Shown: positions 24,007 to 42,196, counted from the first letter of the stretch. The stretch is DNA of 64,000 bases from Bradysia coprophila (GCF_014529535.1 NW_023503493.1:12370001-12434000), one strand, 5' to 3'. Made by a program: numbers and translations. The notes: generated by a model from the sequence alone, not told the origin.

Positions 24007-24469
24007 CTAATTTATTTTGGTAGGTGGCGCTGTCATGTCAAAATGAGTTTGACAAATAGAATTGAAAGCCGTGTTGTGTTTGTTTCTAGCGTTTTAATGC
24101 TTAATTTTCACTTATCGAAAAAGTACTCAGTTTGAGAGACAAACTTTAATTTTTTTTCAATTTTTGCTTTGTTTACTTGACAGTTTGCTCTCTCACGGCG
24201 TACTTTTTGTTGAGTGGAAACCATACATAACTCGAATCGTTTTAACAAATGAAAGCTTTAGCTCTATCAACCACTCGCTTTGCTCAGACATGTAAGGGAT
24301 ATATATGCACCATTGAACCATAATGATAGTAATGTAATGTCAGCTCGAATTTAATTTGATTTTATTCACAATGTAGAAACATAATACACACGGCGGCTGT
24401 CTTTTGGCCTTTATCACAATGATTTCACAGCGAAACACATCAAGCAAATAAATAAATAATTATCAATGA
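24007..24469. other. Intergenic, 3' side of Vps37A
   Basis: No gene recognised; it should contain the 3' UTR of the minus-strand Vps37A gene (an AATAAATAAATAAT tract lies near 24448). Confidence 0.4.
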
Positions 24470-25623
24470 TCACTGTGCCGCCCTTTCTAATGCATTCAGT
24501 TGATGGGTCAGTCGTTCTTCTTTCGCTTTACGCAGAGCACTCAATCTCTTTGACTTCGTGTAGTCGTCCAAAAAGGTTTGCACATCAATTCGACCGTTGA
24601 GAAAATTTTCGACATGCTGTTCGCATTTCGTATCCGCTGATGAAACAGCAATTTGAAGTAGTTCCTGTACACAAAAGACGTTGTTTCAATTGAATGCCGA
24701 AATTTTCAAAGAGAGGGCCGAACGACTCACTTTAATATGAAGAGGTGAAAATTCTTCGGTTTTCTCCAAATATTTCTTACTGGCAACGTCCCACTTGTCG
24801 CCAACATTTCGAAGCTTAGCATAACCATCCGCTATTGACTGTCTTAGCTCATTATATTTGTCCATTTTGCACATATTTCCATCTATGAAATTGGTTTCAT
24901 TAGACATTGGCGAACGGTGTTATTGGAATACGCACCTGTTATTGCTTCCACCTCGCCAATCAATCCATCCAGTTCGTCGGTCAACGATTGAACGGCGCTC
25001 ATATCTTCAACAAAATCATTCAAATGCTCTTCGTTCTCATCCAGCAACCGTAACTCTTCGATGGATAGTCCAGACAGTTCTGGCATATCCACAACGGTTG
25101 GTAATGTAATAGCTTGCATCGGACTGGTAACCATTTCATTCGACCATAACAACGGTGGAAATCGTTCAAATTCGCGTATAATGGCATGCACCACACGTCC
25201 CAGATCCGAATGAATTGTAAACTGTTTGGAATTGAGGCTAAGATTAGCTGCACTCATCATAGGATAGAATACTAAATATTTACGTTCAGTAGACCTGGTG
25301 CGTTTTGTATTTCCCCCGTCGTCCCGTCTACCCATTGATGATTTATCGATGGTGCAATGTGCAATTTTGGCTTTTCGTTTGGGAAACTTGAAGATAGATA
25401 AACGTTTAAGTGGAATTGTCGATTCGATGACATGAAGCCAATTGAATATTCCTCGTTCGGTGTTACTTCATTGACACTTTTTAGATTGATAACAAGAGTC
25501 ATTAGAGCCATCAGACTAAATGAAAAACTAAGTTAAACTGGTGTTCCAGACAACTTACTTGTCGTTGAATATTTTCAGAGTGTCAATCTGACGCTGCCGT
25601 GCATCTGGCGTCAATCTTGCCAT
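24470..25623 (-). CDS. Vps37A: ESCRT-I subunit Vps37A
   Basis: Five exons on the minus strand: 25623-25559, 25515-25284, 25221-24936, 24882-24731, 24664-24470; 930 nt, 309 aa. The protein starts MARLTPDARQRQIDTLKIF. Residues about 22-130 form a UEV-like domain (LNVYLSSSFPNEKPKLHI, then HQWVDGTTGEIQNAPGLLN). The C-terminal part, from about residue 165 (LSIEELRLLDENEEHLNDF), is a Mod(r) coiled-coil domain ending near HQLNALERAAQ. The UEV-like N-terminus separates Vps37A from the shorter Vps37B/C paralogues. ESCRT-I with Tsg101, Vps28 and Mvb12 sorts ubiquitinated cargo on endosomes; that is family knowledge. All introns are short and canonical (donors GTAAG, GTAAA, GTGCG, GTGAG), and I see no disruption. 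Confidence 0.93.
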
Positions 25624-25900
25624 AATTTACCGATTTGTGTGAAAATAACGAAGGAAAAAGATTGAATTGAAAAATGAAATCAGTTTTTGTTTATGATGTG
25701 TTTACACATGATGAACGTCATATTGACAGTAAGTGTGATGTCATTATCTTAAGAGGTGAGAGCGCAGGGAGCCATAGTGTTGAGTATAGTTTGAAATAAT
25801 AACGATCACCGCAATAATAGGTTCACCACCAGTAGTCTGTTCTTTCTAAGTTATAGGAAAACTCGGTTGGATTGTAGAGGCGTCACAATTTTACTTTAGT
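25624..25900. promoter_or_regulatory. 5' flank of Vps37A
   Basis: 277 bp upstream of the Vps37A start codon. It should hold the promoter and 5' UTR, but I see no clear TATA box or initiator that I would name. Confidence 0.3.
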
Positions 25901-26142
25901 CATAGCACTGCTACTAGCTCGAACACTCATTCTATCAACGTCAAAATAGCTCCAAATTTCAGAGATGTATTCGTGTACGATTACATGTGTTGTGCGTCTT
26001 TATTCACACTAACAAACCATGACTCCCAAGGTTCTGAAAGAACCTTGATGACTCCTGTCTTTACGAAAGAAATGCAACGCCTATTAAGACAGCATTAGCC
26101 TCCAAATATTTCTTATGTTCATGCTAGTAGCAGAGCTGTGCT
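25901..26142. repeat. MITE-like element with CATAGCACTGCT ends
   Basis: The left end CATAGCACTGCTACTAGC pairs imperfectly with GCTAGTAGCAGAGCTGTGCT on the right. The same terminal sequence borders the element inside the last MRP intron (27513-27682). A short hairpin, AAGGTTCTGAAAGAACCTT, lies near 26031. Confidence 0.45.
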
Positions 26143-26360
26143 TCAGTAGTTCATTATTTGCGATCTATGTTCTGATGAAATAATTTCACTTTGGTAAAAT
26201 ATCCGTCTTGCGGGTGAAAAGAAGAGCCTCATATTTTTGACTGTTCCCTAGGACTCTCCATCTTTTAGAATACTTGCAGGGAACGTTCGATACGAGTGGT
26301 AAACAACCATGGCGAATGGTAGGGCATGGTCTATTTTCCGTTCGTAGAAATGAGGGGGTA

Positions 26361-26492
26361 GGGTAATCTCGCACACCACACAAATTCATGGTGTGCGAGA
26401 TTCACCTCTAAGGGGTGAATCTCGCACAGTCATGACTTTTCGTTACATGTCGTAAAAGGACGCATACTATGATCGCGTGTGCGAGATTCCCC
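26361..26492. repeat. MITE with GGGTAATCTCGCACAC ends
   Basis: 132 bp with 16-bp inverted ends GGGTAATCTCGCACAC and GTGTGCGAGATTCCCC (one mismatch). An internal GTGCGAGATTCACC / GGTGAATCTCGCAC pair forms a second hairpin around 26391-26430. GAAATGAGGGG occurs on both flanks (near 26347 and 26499), possibly a duplicated target. Confidence 0.6.
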
Positions 26493-26571
26493 GACACCGA
26501 AATGAGGGGAAACTGAGGAGCGAACGTCGAAACGTCAGGAAAAACTAGGAAAATGCGAACGCGAAGGAATA

Positions 26572-26762
26572 GGTTTGTTCCAAGTAACTGTAAACACGAA
26601 CTTTGACAACCCGAACAGCGACAATTTCATCCATAGCAACGTCGCTTACGTGATATTTCATACAAATCGAGCAACGTCGCCTACGCGATTTACACAGAGA
26701 TATTATTGAGGTTATGGTTCTATGGATGAAATTTGACAATTCATATGGCCTTGGAACAAACC
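26572..26762. repeat. MITE, TA-flanked GGTTTGTTCCAAG family, copy 2
   Basis: 191 bp bounded by GGTTTGTTCCAAG and CTTGGAACAAACC, with TA on both sides (26570-26571, 26763-26764). The interior includes TTTCATCCATAG and a mirrored CTATGGATGAAA, as in the copies near 39115-39371. Confidence 0.7.
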
Positions 26763-26765
26763 TAT

Positions 26766-26836
26766 ATGAGCGAATCACAAGGAAATATGAGCGAATCACA
26801 GAGAAATATGAGCGAATGACAAGTGAAAAGTAGCGA
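26766..26836. repeat. Short tandem repeat, about 20-bp unit
   Basis: Three to four units of ATGAGCGAATCACAAGGAAA-type sequence. Confidence 0.6.
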
Positions 26837-26839
26837 ATG

Positions 26840-27080
26840 TGTTGCGGTTCGATACTCTTGAAGAATGTTAATTATTGCCTTCGTTGAAAGGGAGGAGATA
26901 AAGAAGAGTGATATCAACTGCAAACTGAGCCAATAGAACCCTGATGTCACGTTCCGGTCACATCGCTGAGAAATATATTGAATAGCGTTGAAGACAGCAC
27001 AGCTCCTTGCGGTACTTACTCCGGATTTGATTGACCAATCAGCAGAATTTGAATGATTTCTATCTTGAAACCTGCGCAGT
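26840..27080 (-). pseudogene. Decayed non-LTR (LINE) reverse transcriptase fragment
   Basis: On the minus strand one frame reads VPQGAVLSSTLFNIFLSDV, the conserved RT motif normally written GVPQGSVLSPTLFNI. After a frameshift another frame reads LAQFAVDITLLYLLPF, corresponding to the FADD catalytic box with one aspartate changed to valine. Stops and the frameshift show it is dead. The motif style fits Jockey- or I-like LINEs. It is unrelated to the intact RT frame at 57584-58999. Confidence 0.65.
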
Positions 27081-27261
27081 GCAAACAAGTTGTCTGCTAG
27101 AAGACACTCCCATAAGAGGAGCGATGTCTGAAAAATATATTCAAACCACCGTTTTGATGGTGATGAACATCTCGTCGAACCGTTTATTAGAACAAAAATC
27201 GGAGATATTACTCTGTGTTAGACAGGAGATGATTAGTTTGTCGCTAAAGTATATTTTTATG

Positions 27262-33006
<5,745 letters not shown>

Positions 33007-35930
33007 GTTTCTTTGAAACTAAGGAACTTTTCCAGTAGAAGGCTTATCTGGGAGGTTCTGCAAAATATAATATTTTTGTGAGATGTTTGTTTGTTACTTT
33101 GAAAGGGAACTTTCTGTCGTGTTATGCATATCTCTAATGAAGACACAGCTTTCACTTCACTTCGTGAAATAAACCAATGACATAGTGAAATAAATTGGTT
33201 TCAACCCTTCTGAAGTGTCATGTTAACACACATCTCTGAGATGATCACGGAGGCAGCGGTACCTAAATTTGGGAGTAGTGTCTCCACAAACTTAGAAGAG
33301 AATTTTCTTTGTACTAAAAATGTAAATGGAAAATATCTACTTAAATTTGGGTGCTAGCCTTCGTAGATGCCTTAGCCTTGCTTAGAGAAACTAGGATGAG
33401 GCTATGGTTACGATCTAAAAGATGAATGAAGTGTATATGAGTGGTAAAAGCAGCTGAAGCAAACGTAGACACCGATTCGGCTGACTTTAACTGTATTCAG
33501 CTTTACAAAAAAGCCAGTCATCATTAGTCGATAACGTCGATCAATCGATGAGTTTTGGCTATTTTTTGCTTATGATGACATGGAACGAACATAAAGATTT
33601 TGTGTAAAAAACCATGAGATAATTTAAACAAAGAAAGTAACAGATTTGATTATAGTAAAAACTTGAACTTTCGGCAAGGACGATACCAACTATTTCGTTT
33701 TATTGAACAAATTACATGAATTCCACTTCAGAAAGTTCATTACCAGATAAGAGAGTCGAGCAATATAATTCATCCTGTTGATTGCTTTAATGCAACAAAC
33801 CTGATTATGGGAGTGTAGCCGAGTCGTTGCTTTAGAAGTAAAGACTTGTGCGATGTCAATGATTTTATGTTTTTTAAATTCAAAATATAAACCAAAATTT
33901 CTTGAAATATTTGAATGTTATTTGAAAATAACTATCGGCCAGACCCACCCACCAGACACCCATGACCTATAGTCTTGTGCTATCGAAAATATTATTACGA
34001 CGAGTTCGTTAACCTTTCACAGCATATCATCAGTATTTTTATCGAGGCCTATCTGTTTATTTCGATATAAGCATTTTCGAAAGATTTATGGAGCATGGAG
34101 AATCTTCTACTTCATTTAGTTTTAACATACATTTCGCTGTATGAGAACGACCTGTTCCACAGCAGTGATGTGCCTGTTCAGAAAATATTGCTCAATATGT
34201 CGCCGTTGTCGACAAAACGTGAAAAGAAGTCAATAAATGGTTAATTTGAGTATTTGTGTTCATCCTATACACTTTACGAAAAAATTGCATCTTCACCCTC
34301 ACTGACTGTAGAAGAAGGATAGAGAAAAACTGCCTTTTTAATGTTCTTGAACTGGTCACTAAATAACACCATTTTAATGCATGGTAATTTGTGCTCGTGA
34401 ATGTGTCCACGGTCTATTGATTAACAAACGATCGAGATCTTTTGATTATAAATGAAAATTATTTTAAAACAAAACCGGATCTCAACGAGTGATGCAATTT
34501 TACATATTTTTTTGTTATTCTGAAATCTCATTCTTTTCTACATTTTTGGTATTTATCATTTATTTAAACAGGTTTCAAGATTCTTATTCGTTGTTTTGCC
34601 TGGTACTACACGCACTAATAATATGTTGATTTGAAGTTGATATTATACGTAGGTATATTTTCAATTCTTATGTTCGTTATAGCAGCAGAAGATTACACAA
34701 ATTTGAGATGATTGCGGTTATGGATATGGATTTGTTAAAAAAAACTTCATGATTAATGGTTTCTAATTGTAATTGCCTGGGTACTTCGATTATGCGCGGT
34801 TTTTTCGGGCCTTTGTTTGCTTTTTTCACATAAAAATATTTTTGAATGCGATGCGACAAAAACACTTGTAAAACCTTGAAAGAAGCAAAGGTATTGGAAT
34901 TTTTCTTTTGAACATATCCAACAATTACCGCAACACACATCAGCAATTCAACCGGTCGCGGCAGTAGAATTATCGGATCTATTACTTCTACTGATATAAC
35001 AATTTCCAATACAACGATAAGAAATCTTTTACTTCACTTATTAGTTCACATTAGTACTTCTAGTTAATTTGTGTTGATAACAAATGAAAAACCGACTTTA
35101 GTATTCCTTCTATTAATATAGTAGATCCTTCCTTCGTATCCGTCGATCAGGGTTAACGTTCCCGCCGAAAACAGTTAACGGTTTAAAATTGATAATTTAA
35201 AATTGAAAACGAAAGCAATGACGGAAAATATAAGCTTACCAGTCACCTATTAAGCTCTTCTCCTCTTACTGAATGGCTTGATGGAAATCTTAAACCATCG
35301 AACTTTAACGCCTCGTCGTAACAACCGAAGAAGAGCAAGAACAACACAAATAAAAAACAATAAAAACGTAAACAAGTTTTAAGAGGTTTTTTTCTTCGTC
35401 TTCATCTTCTGTTTAAAAAAAAATCATTTTTATGAGAATCTTCTTCACTCAAAAATACCGGTCTCACTTCATTAAAACCGTTTTTGTCTCTGTTATGATT
35501 TTGATTTTTCGATTTTCATCAGAATGAAATGATGTTAATGTACTGTGAGCGCGTGTTGGTTCTGATGGACTGCAACATATACCGCATGAGAAAAGTTGCT
35601 AATAAAATGGACTGCGCGATTTAAATTAACTTAGGAATGCATGAGTGATTGTGTGTGTGTGTCTGTTAATTGTTATAATTAAATTGCTTGTTTGGTTCAA
35701 GATTAGGGTACTCGTGATAGCGACAGCATTCATGGCCATTTCCGGTCATCTTAAGAAATTATGTGTTCTGAAGATCCAAAGTAGTTTATGAAAATGACGG
35801 TGAGTCGCTGCGTCGTCATGTTAAATGATTTAATTACAATGTCTGATTTAAAACCGTGTTGGTCGAGGTTTCTTACTTCTTTTTTGCAGGTGTTAATTCA
35901 AGTCAAACACTGCTGCAAACATTACTTAAA
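33007..35930. other. 5' flank of MRP and intergenic DNA
   Basis: No further coding exon was recognised. Frames of 72 and 110 codons on the minus strand (34410-34192, 35009-34677) have no domain. The region probably holds the MRP promoter and any 5' non-coding exon, but nothing marks it clearly. A (GT)n tract lies near 35652. Confidence 0.35.
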
Positions 35931-36072
35931 GGACCGTTCATAAATCCTGTCCCCACTTTTTTTTAGATTTTTAGAACCCTCCACCGTCGTGGGTACTTTT
36001 CCTACACCATAAAACACGTTCGTCCACTTTCCTCACATACCCTTCAAAGAGGACGGGATTTATGAATGATCC
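35931..36072. repeat. MITE with GGAYCRTTCATAAATCC ends
   Basis: 142 bp. The left end GGACCGTTCATAAATCCTGT pairs with ACGGGATTTATGAATGATCC on the right (three mismatches). There is no coding content. Flanking bases show no clear target duplication. Confidence 0.65.
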
Positions 36073-36985
36073 ACAACGTCCAGATTAGTTGCAGTTCAGT
36101 TCAGTGGACTTTCATCTTTCGGGCCTTCTTGTTGCACATTCTTTTTATCGACAATTGAAAGGCCTGGTGTTTGGGAGTGAGTTCACTAAAATTGGTGAAT
36201 TTAATCTTGTATAGAATGGAAAGAATGTTTTGGGAAGCAGACGAATTTAGTTCCAATAGCCCTACACAACAGTTATGCTCTTAGCTGTCCATGTTCAGTT
36301 GTAATAGATTTACTTGTTCGACATTTATAATTTGATGAATCTCTGGACCATAAACCTACAGAATGTTAGCAGAAGTCACAGACGTACACACACCCTGCAC
36401 GCACATTGCGATTTTCACTCAGCCATATAAGATGTTCCATTCAAAAAAGTGATCTTTTTAACAATATTACAGTCGACGTCAGTTAAATTTAGACTAGAAT
36501 TTGCTTCAGCTGTTTGTCAGATAATCCCGCGAGTGCAAATAATGTCTGTCCTTGGTATCCAGTATACCTGGATTTTTTTTTGCCGAAAAGTCGGATACCG
36601 GAAATCTACCCGGCACAGCGGGAAGAAATAATGAAAAGGAGAAAAGAAGCGGGAAAAAGACTAGACATCGGGAAATAAAGAAAAATCGGGTAATCACCAA
36701 AATTCGAAATAACCAGAAATCGGGAAATGGACTGAAATCGGGAAATCAGTCCTTGCAATCGAGATAAAATTAAAAAACTAGAAAATCGTAAAAATGGCGA
36801 ATTGAGTAATGGGAATAAGAATTAAAATGATTAGATGATAGCAGGTGAGCTTACTGGTCTGGCTGTCTAGATGAGAGATTTTCGGCACGTTAAGACTTAG
36901 ATGAAACCCAAAAATTAAAAAAAAAACTTTCTTCTTAAAGAGGATTCATATTTCAATAGAAAAGAACTATTCACAACAATCATTC
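36073..36985. other. Intergenic, 3' side of mtPAP
   Basis: Contains a purine-rich tract with recurring GAAATCGGGAAAT (about 36600-36760). No gene was recognised. Confidence 0.4.
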
Positions 36986-39007
36986 TCACCGTTTGGTGCG
37001 GCCCGCTTTCATTTTAGTTAATTCACTTTTTTTCTTCTTTTGAATGTTCGCGATCTCTTTTTTCACATGACTGTTCTTAAAATCTACATTTTCATTCACT
37101 ACATCGTCACTGTCCTTACCGAAAAACGATTCCAGTTCTACCATCCTCGATTTGAAAAACATAGTCGGTCGGATGGCGGCTTTCCCAGGATCTCGAAGCA
37201 AATTCAATAAACCCCACGAATCATTTTGGTCGCGTTTGGTCGCTGTTGTGTCCGTCGATGCTAGAAACCACGCTGCATTCCGTGCCTCAATGCAAAATCG
37301 CTCACGCTCGTCAATGGACATGTTTTTGGTGACATTCAGAGACGGATCCAGTGGATTGATCATGTACACGGCTGCATTGTTGGGCTTCGTTAGCAGCTGT
37401 GCATCGTTCAGAGAAATGGCCTTTTCGGCGAAATTCATTTGCGAATAATATTCGAAAAAGCCGGCCAGCAGGTCACTCAACGAGTCTGTGTTTTCTCTTG
37501 TGAATTTCAATACATTCAAATCACGCAAAAATGTGCACGGAGGTGCCTCTTCGTCGGACAGTCGTTTGTCTTGGGGTCGAGCTTGTTGTATTAATGATTC
37601 GATTGTCGGCAGCACAGGTTTGCTCAGTTGTTGAAGATAGAAAATAACCAGACAGGTGAGCGAGAAATTGGAAATCCAAAATCCTGGAGAGGGTCTCGTG
37701 ACACCGGACGTTTGTGCCCATCGGCGTATAGTATACACTAATGGCTGAACTCTATGATCGATTTGCGTGAACATGTATAACAGTTCAGACATGTACACGC
37801 CGCTCCTACGATAAACGATTTTTTTTTGTTACAAAAATTTTACTTCGAAAGCGAACCAACTCACATATTGTTCAACGATACATCCACCTCCAAATCGAGG
37901 AAGTCGTGATGATATTTGATGATTGGTACTCTGGCTGGAAGTATTGTACGAACATTGCTGATACCGGGAAGAAACCGCTGCACTATCCCGCTGACTGTTA
38001 CTAAGTTTTTCTGGAGATCACTTCGTGAGTCAGGGGCAGACAGTTTTTTCGTATGAAAGACCAGTCGTTTCGTGGTGTCGATCTGTGGAAAATATGTTTC
38101 TTATTCGATATTCCCGTGGTGGAATTATGTAACTTCCTTACATCACAATCCAATGAATGAAAGTGTAAAATTAGGTCCAAATCGCATCCCAATTTTCCGT
38201 AGCCATTCACCGACGATCCAAAGATACACGCTCTAGCTGACGGAAAAATACTGGAAATCGATTCCTCAATTTGCCTAGCCGCTAAAAAACGCATTCGAAT
38301 GCCGAGGTCATCCAGTATTGTTGATCTGAACAGTATACCGATTTGGTCAGATAAACTTGCGGCACCAAGCATGACTTCGTTGATTTTATTGTAATCGATG
38401 GGCCGACAGCCGTCGGAAACCATCAACTTTGCGCTAACGTTTCTAGTATCTTTGGCAACACTTCCATTCTGAGCAGCAGCTCGAAACCACAAAAATGGAC
38501 CTTGAGTACAGAAACCAGTTGCATCTTCGAACGTACTGCACGAAATTGCTTGCTGTGCTTCCACTTGGCTAGAAAATTCAATCAGAATGAACTGTCGGTC
38601 GGCCAATACGTAGTGGTGTCCTCCGATTATCTTGCCGAATTGAGAGCAATACTTCTGCAGGTCGGTGAATGATTTTTGTGACTGAACTTGAACCAAAATA
38701 CTTCGTTGTGCCTGCTCACGGCGTGACGTAACCATTTCATCGAAATTTATCATTTTATTGGCTGTTCATTAATTCAAAAAATATTTTTAAAAAAATAATT
38801 AAAACACCGGAACAATCGTTGCTCATCAACACTGTTGTTTATACCTTTCTCGTTCAGATTTTTTGCATTCAAACCAGATAAGGTATGAACACCGTTGCCT
38901 CTTGCTACATTTTTACGATTTATCTCTGTTATCCAATTTGAGAAATTGATGTGTTTAAACTTTTTTACGGAATTGCTAATAAGCCTGTGCATTTTCTTAA
39001 TGCACAC
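36986..39007 (-). CDS. mtPAP: Mitochondrial poly(A) polymerase
   Basis: Four exons on the minus strand: 39007-38845, 38761-38142, 38082-37865, 37805-36986; 1821 nt, 606 aa from the first ATG. A second ATG, six codons in, has the better insect context (AAAATG) and may be the true start. The first about 55 residues are basic and lack acidic residues early on (MHRLISNSVKKF), as expected for a mitochondrial presequence. An RNA-recognition-like N-terminal domain (about 75-150) precedes the nucleotidyltransferase core: GSS at 236-238, catalytic Asp248 and Asp250 (CDLDL), and third carboxylate Asp328 (LEVDVS). The PAP-associated region follows (residues about 335-500, with RPSPGFWISNFSLTCLVIFYL). 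The tail is lysine-rich (KKKKSELTKMKAGRTKR). It adenylates mitochondrial transcripts (family knowledge). Drosophila mtPAP is the closest match I recall. Confidence 0.92.
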
Positions 39008-39114
39008 ATTCGAGAGGTTAGGAGTTTTGACGGTTGTCAGTTTGGAGTGATCGTCATATGTTAGCAGTGTTGACAGTCACTGATGAAAGTTCAATGATTC
39101 TGGAATTTACAATA

Positions 39115-39371
39115 GGTTTGTTTCAAGTAACTGTAAACATTTTCATTGCCGAACGAACACGATTTCATCCATAGAGAAGATGGTTTTCATATAAATATTG
39201 ATGAGGTTATATTTCTATTTATGAAATTTGACAATTCATATGGCCTTGGAGCAGACGTTATACGTTTGTTCCAAGGCCATATGAACTGTCAAATTTCATC
39301 CATAGAAATATAACCTCATCAATATTTATATGGAAACCATTTTCTCTATGGATGAAATCGTGTTCGTTCGG
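39115..39371. repeat. Head-to-head MITE pair, GGTTTGTTCCAAG family
   Basis: A near-perfect palindrome spans about 39151-39371, centred near 39262: GCCGAACGAACACGATTTCA on the left matches its complement on the right. The left end also has TA followed by GGTTTGTTTCAAG. Two copies of the family at 9277-9392 and 26572-26762 appear to have fused head to head here. It lies about 110 bp upstream of the mtPAP start and could affect its promoter. Confidence 0.65.
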
Positions 39372-39631
39372 CCCGAGAAAAACTAAAAGCTATTTGGAAC
39401 AACTGTTCCATCGTACGGTAAAAACGAATCTTGTGTTAAATCTTCAAAGTGAGGCTGTGTTGGCTTCTGTGCGGATGACGATGGACATTTCCAGGGACCT
39501 TCGAACAGACCTATACAGTGTTAAAAGAGCGCACTTTTGAGACTGTACAGTGCATGTACAGTACATGTACTAATTTCGTTTTCACATTGGGTCAGCAGTG
39601 GGTTTTGATTATTTATTTTTACAGTGCACTG
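39372..39631. other. Intergenic, nothing recognised
   Basis: A short frame of 62 codons has no domain. GTACAGTGCATGTACAGTAC, a local palindrome, lies near 39543-39562. Confidence 0.35.
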
Positions 39632-40857
39632 GTACTGTTTGTTCAAAAATGAAATGCACAGTTTTTAGTATTTCGAGACATTTCAAAATTGCAATCTGTC
39701 AGATAGTAAAGGATGCGTTTAATTACCCGGCGCATTAAAAGATTTGAAATTTGAATGATTTTCTCCACAGCTACATATTTTTGCATGTTAAGTTTCTTAC
39801 ATTTTTTGCAGATAGCATTTTAATAGTAGGAAACTTAGATTTCGTAGGAAGAATTCGCGGACGGAAAAATGTAAATTTATTTTGAGTCTGAGTCTGATCT
39901 ATGATTTCTCTTAGATCGTGTTTCTATTCAAACAAATCGATGGTCTTTGAATACTCAAATCTGTAGAAAGACCATCTGCTTCATACATTTAGCAAATTTT
40001 TTACAAGAAGTTTTATCAGCACTTGAAGTGACGATATTGGAAACACGAATAAGCATCAGGGAAAAAAATTTGTCAACAATTATTTTCTACAAATATATAA
40101 ATATTTGGCACAAATATGTAAATATTTGTAACAAATAAATTCGCAATTTACTTGTGACAAATATATAAAATATAAAATAATTTTAAATTATTTGTTATAA
40201 ATATTTGTGACAAATAAATTCCAAATTTATTGTGACAAATATTTAAATTATTTGTGACACATATTTTATAAATTTGCAACAAATATTTAAATTATTTATT
40301 AGAAATAAATTCAAAATTATTTGTCATAAATATTGAAAAAAAATTGTGACAAATAATTTAAATTATTTGTCACAAATAATTTTGAATTTATTTCTCATAA
40401 ATATTTGAAATATTTGTTACAAATATTTAAATATTCGAACCAAATTTTCAACATTAAATTTGCTTCGAATAATTGAATTTTTTTCCGTGATGATTTTTTG
40501 CTGCTAATTGAAGTTGAACAGTTAGCCGCTGTACAACACCATCGATTTCTTTGAATAAAGACACGATCTAAGAGAAATTCTAGATGTAGAACAATACTCA
40601 GACTAAAAATAAATTTACATTTTTCCGTTCGCAAATTCTTCTGACGAAATCTAAGTTTCCTACTATTAAAATGCTATTTGCAAAAAATGTAAGAAACTTA
40701 ACATGCAAAAATCTGTAGCTGTGGAAAAAACCATTCAAATTTCAAATCTGTTAATGCGCCGGTTAATTAAACGCATCGTTTACAATCTGACAGATTGAAA
40801 TTTTCAACTGTCTCGAAATACTAAAAACTGTGCATTTCATTTTTGAACAAACAGTAC
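39632..40857. repeat. 1.2-kb foldback element
   Basis: It starts GTACTGTTTGTTCAAAAATG and ends with the complement. The arms (about 39632-39945 and 40545-40857) are diverged inverted copies. The central 600 bp is made of short repeats of ATTTGTGACAAATATTTAAA type in both orientations (about 40080-40440), which can themselves pair. No coding frame was found. Confidence 0.75.
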
Positions 40858-42046
40858 TTACTTACATTATAACCAAAGAAAACCTTAATTTTTAAGCTTA
40901 CCTTAATCTATATGATAGATGATATGCTGAGAGCACCTCGCTGCGTAGACGGAATGTGTGACAGTTGGGTACCATGGGGGAAATTGGAAAAATCGGAATA
41001 TCCGTGAATATGAACAGGAATGCCAACGAAAAACCGTTTAGTAATAAAATAAACTCGTAACCATTTTGATAAGTCCAGCATGCTAGGACTGTATTTAGGA
41101 CAACATTTTTCATTTTTTTCTTCCTTTTTTCCAATATTTTTCTTGAAGAGTTCAGTTCAAGATTTTAGAGACTTTCAAAGGGGTGGTAAATGGTCACGCC
41201 CAGAATGGGACATTTTCGATACCTCACGATCCGAGGTTTTCAAAAACCTCGGCTTGTGAGGTATAACCTAAATTACCTAGTAATAAATTAGTAAGAAACG
41301 CGAAAATGTCAGCAGGTCTGTTTTATTTAGTAATTAATTTCATAATAGAGGCCAACAACAACTCTTTGATAGCTATTGGTTGCATATAATGGAAGTGAAT
41401 GAGTAACTGTTTAAAAGGTGATCATTATCGTATACAGTTACTGAACCCAGGAAATTACTAAATAACTCGCCTGGATTGTTTCTTACCCGACAGAGTATAC
41501 TTCATGCCAATATGAGAGCCCTATCTCTGTCTAAATCGTTGTCACAACTAGCCTAAAAATGTAAAAAAAAAATCGTCAGACAATATTTCAATTTGGTTAT
41601 GCAAGACACACACGACACCTTCCAAAAACGTTTTTCCGACATGAAAACTAGGACCGAAACATATTTACTGTCTCGTTTCTGTTAAGCATGAAGATTATTG
41701 TTTGAAAAATACAGTTCGCGCTATTCGAACAGGACCAATGACTACTATAGATAAAGTCCGAATAACTGACAGCTACACCGTCATCCATTATAGAACCCTA
41801 ACCTCAACTCGGTGATTTTTTTTTTTCAGCTGCCGTTTAATTTTGGGTTTTGTCCGGATCTACAAAAACGTTAAATTTAATAGATTTCCAATGTATAAAA
41901 CAACTATAATTTCAAGTTGTTACTTGTATGGCGTGTTTAAGCTCATTATTTTACAAGAAAACAATGCATACATACTTTCAGGTAGACTTTTGTGGATGAT
42001 TTTTGACATTTCGAATAACCTTGGACTTGATCTATAGAGTGTTATG
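40858..42046. other. Intergenic, nothing recognised
   Basis: A hairpin ATACCTCACGATCCGAGG / CCTCGGCTTGTGAGGTAT lies near 41219-41267. No gene or longer repeat was recognised. Confidence 0.35.
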
Positions 42047-42196
42047 ATGAAAGAGAAGAAGATATTTTGACAAGTACCCCAAGGCAAGTTAAAATAAACT
42101 GGTCTTCTGTCCTCTCGTACCACGTTGAAAGAGAAGCAAATACTTTGACAAGTACCCCAAGGCAAGTTATAATAACTAGTCTTCGGTTTTCTCGCT
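42047..42196. repeat. Tandem duplication of about 80 bp
   Basis: Two direct copies begin GAAAGAGAAG and share TTTGACAAGTACCCCAAGGC and a following GTCTTC...CTC. It lies about 200 bp upstream of the small-protein/Tim10 unit. Confidence 0.7.

Noticed and set aside
34677-35009. 110-codon minus-strand frame upstream of MRP
   Set aside because: Hydrophobic but domain-free, no splice links to MRP, and MRP already has a full-length N-terminus.
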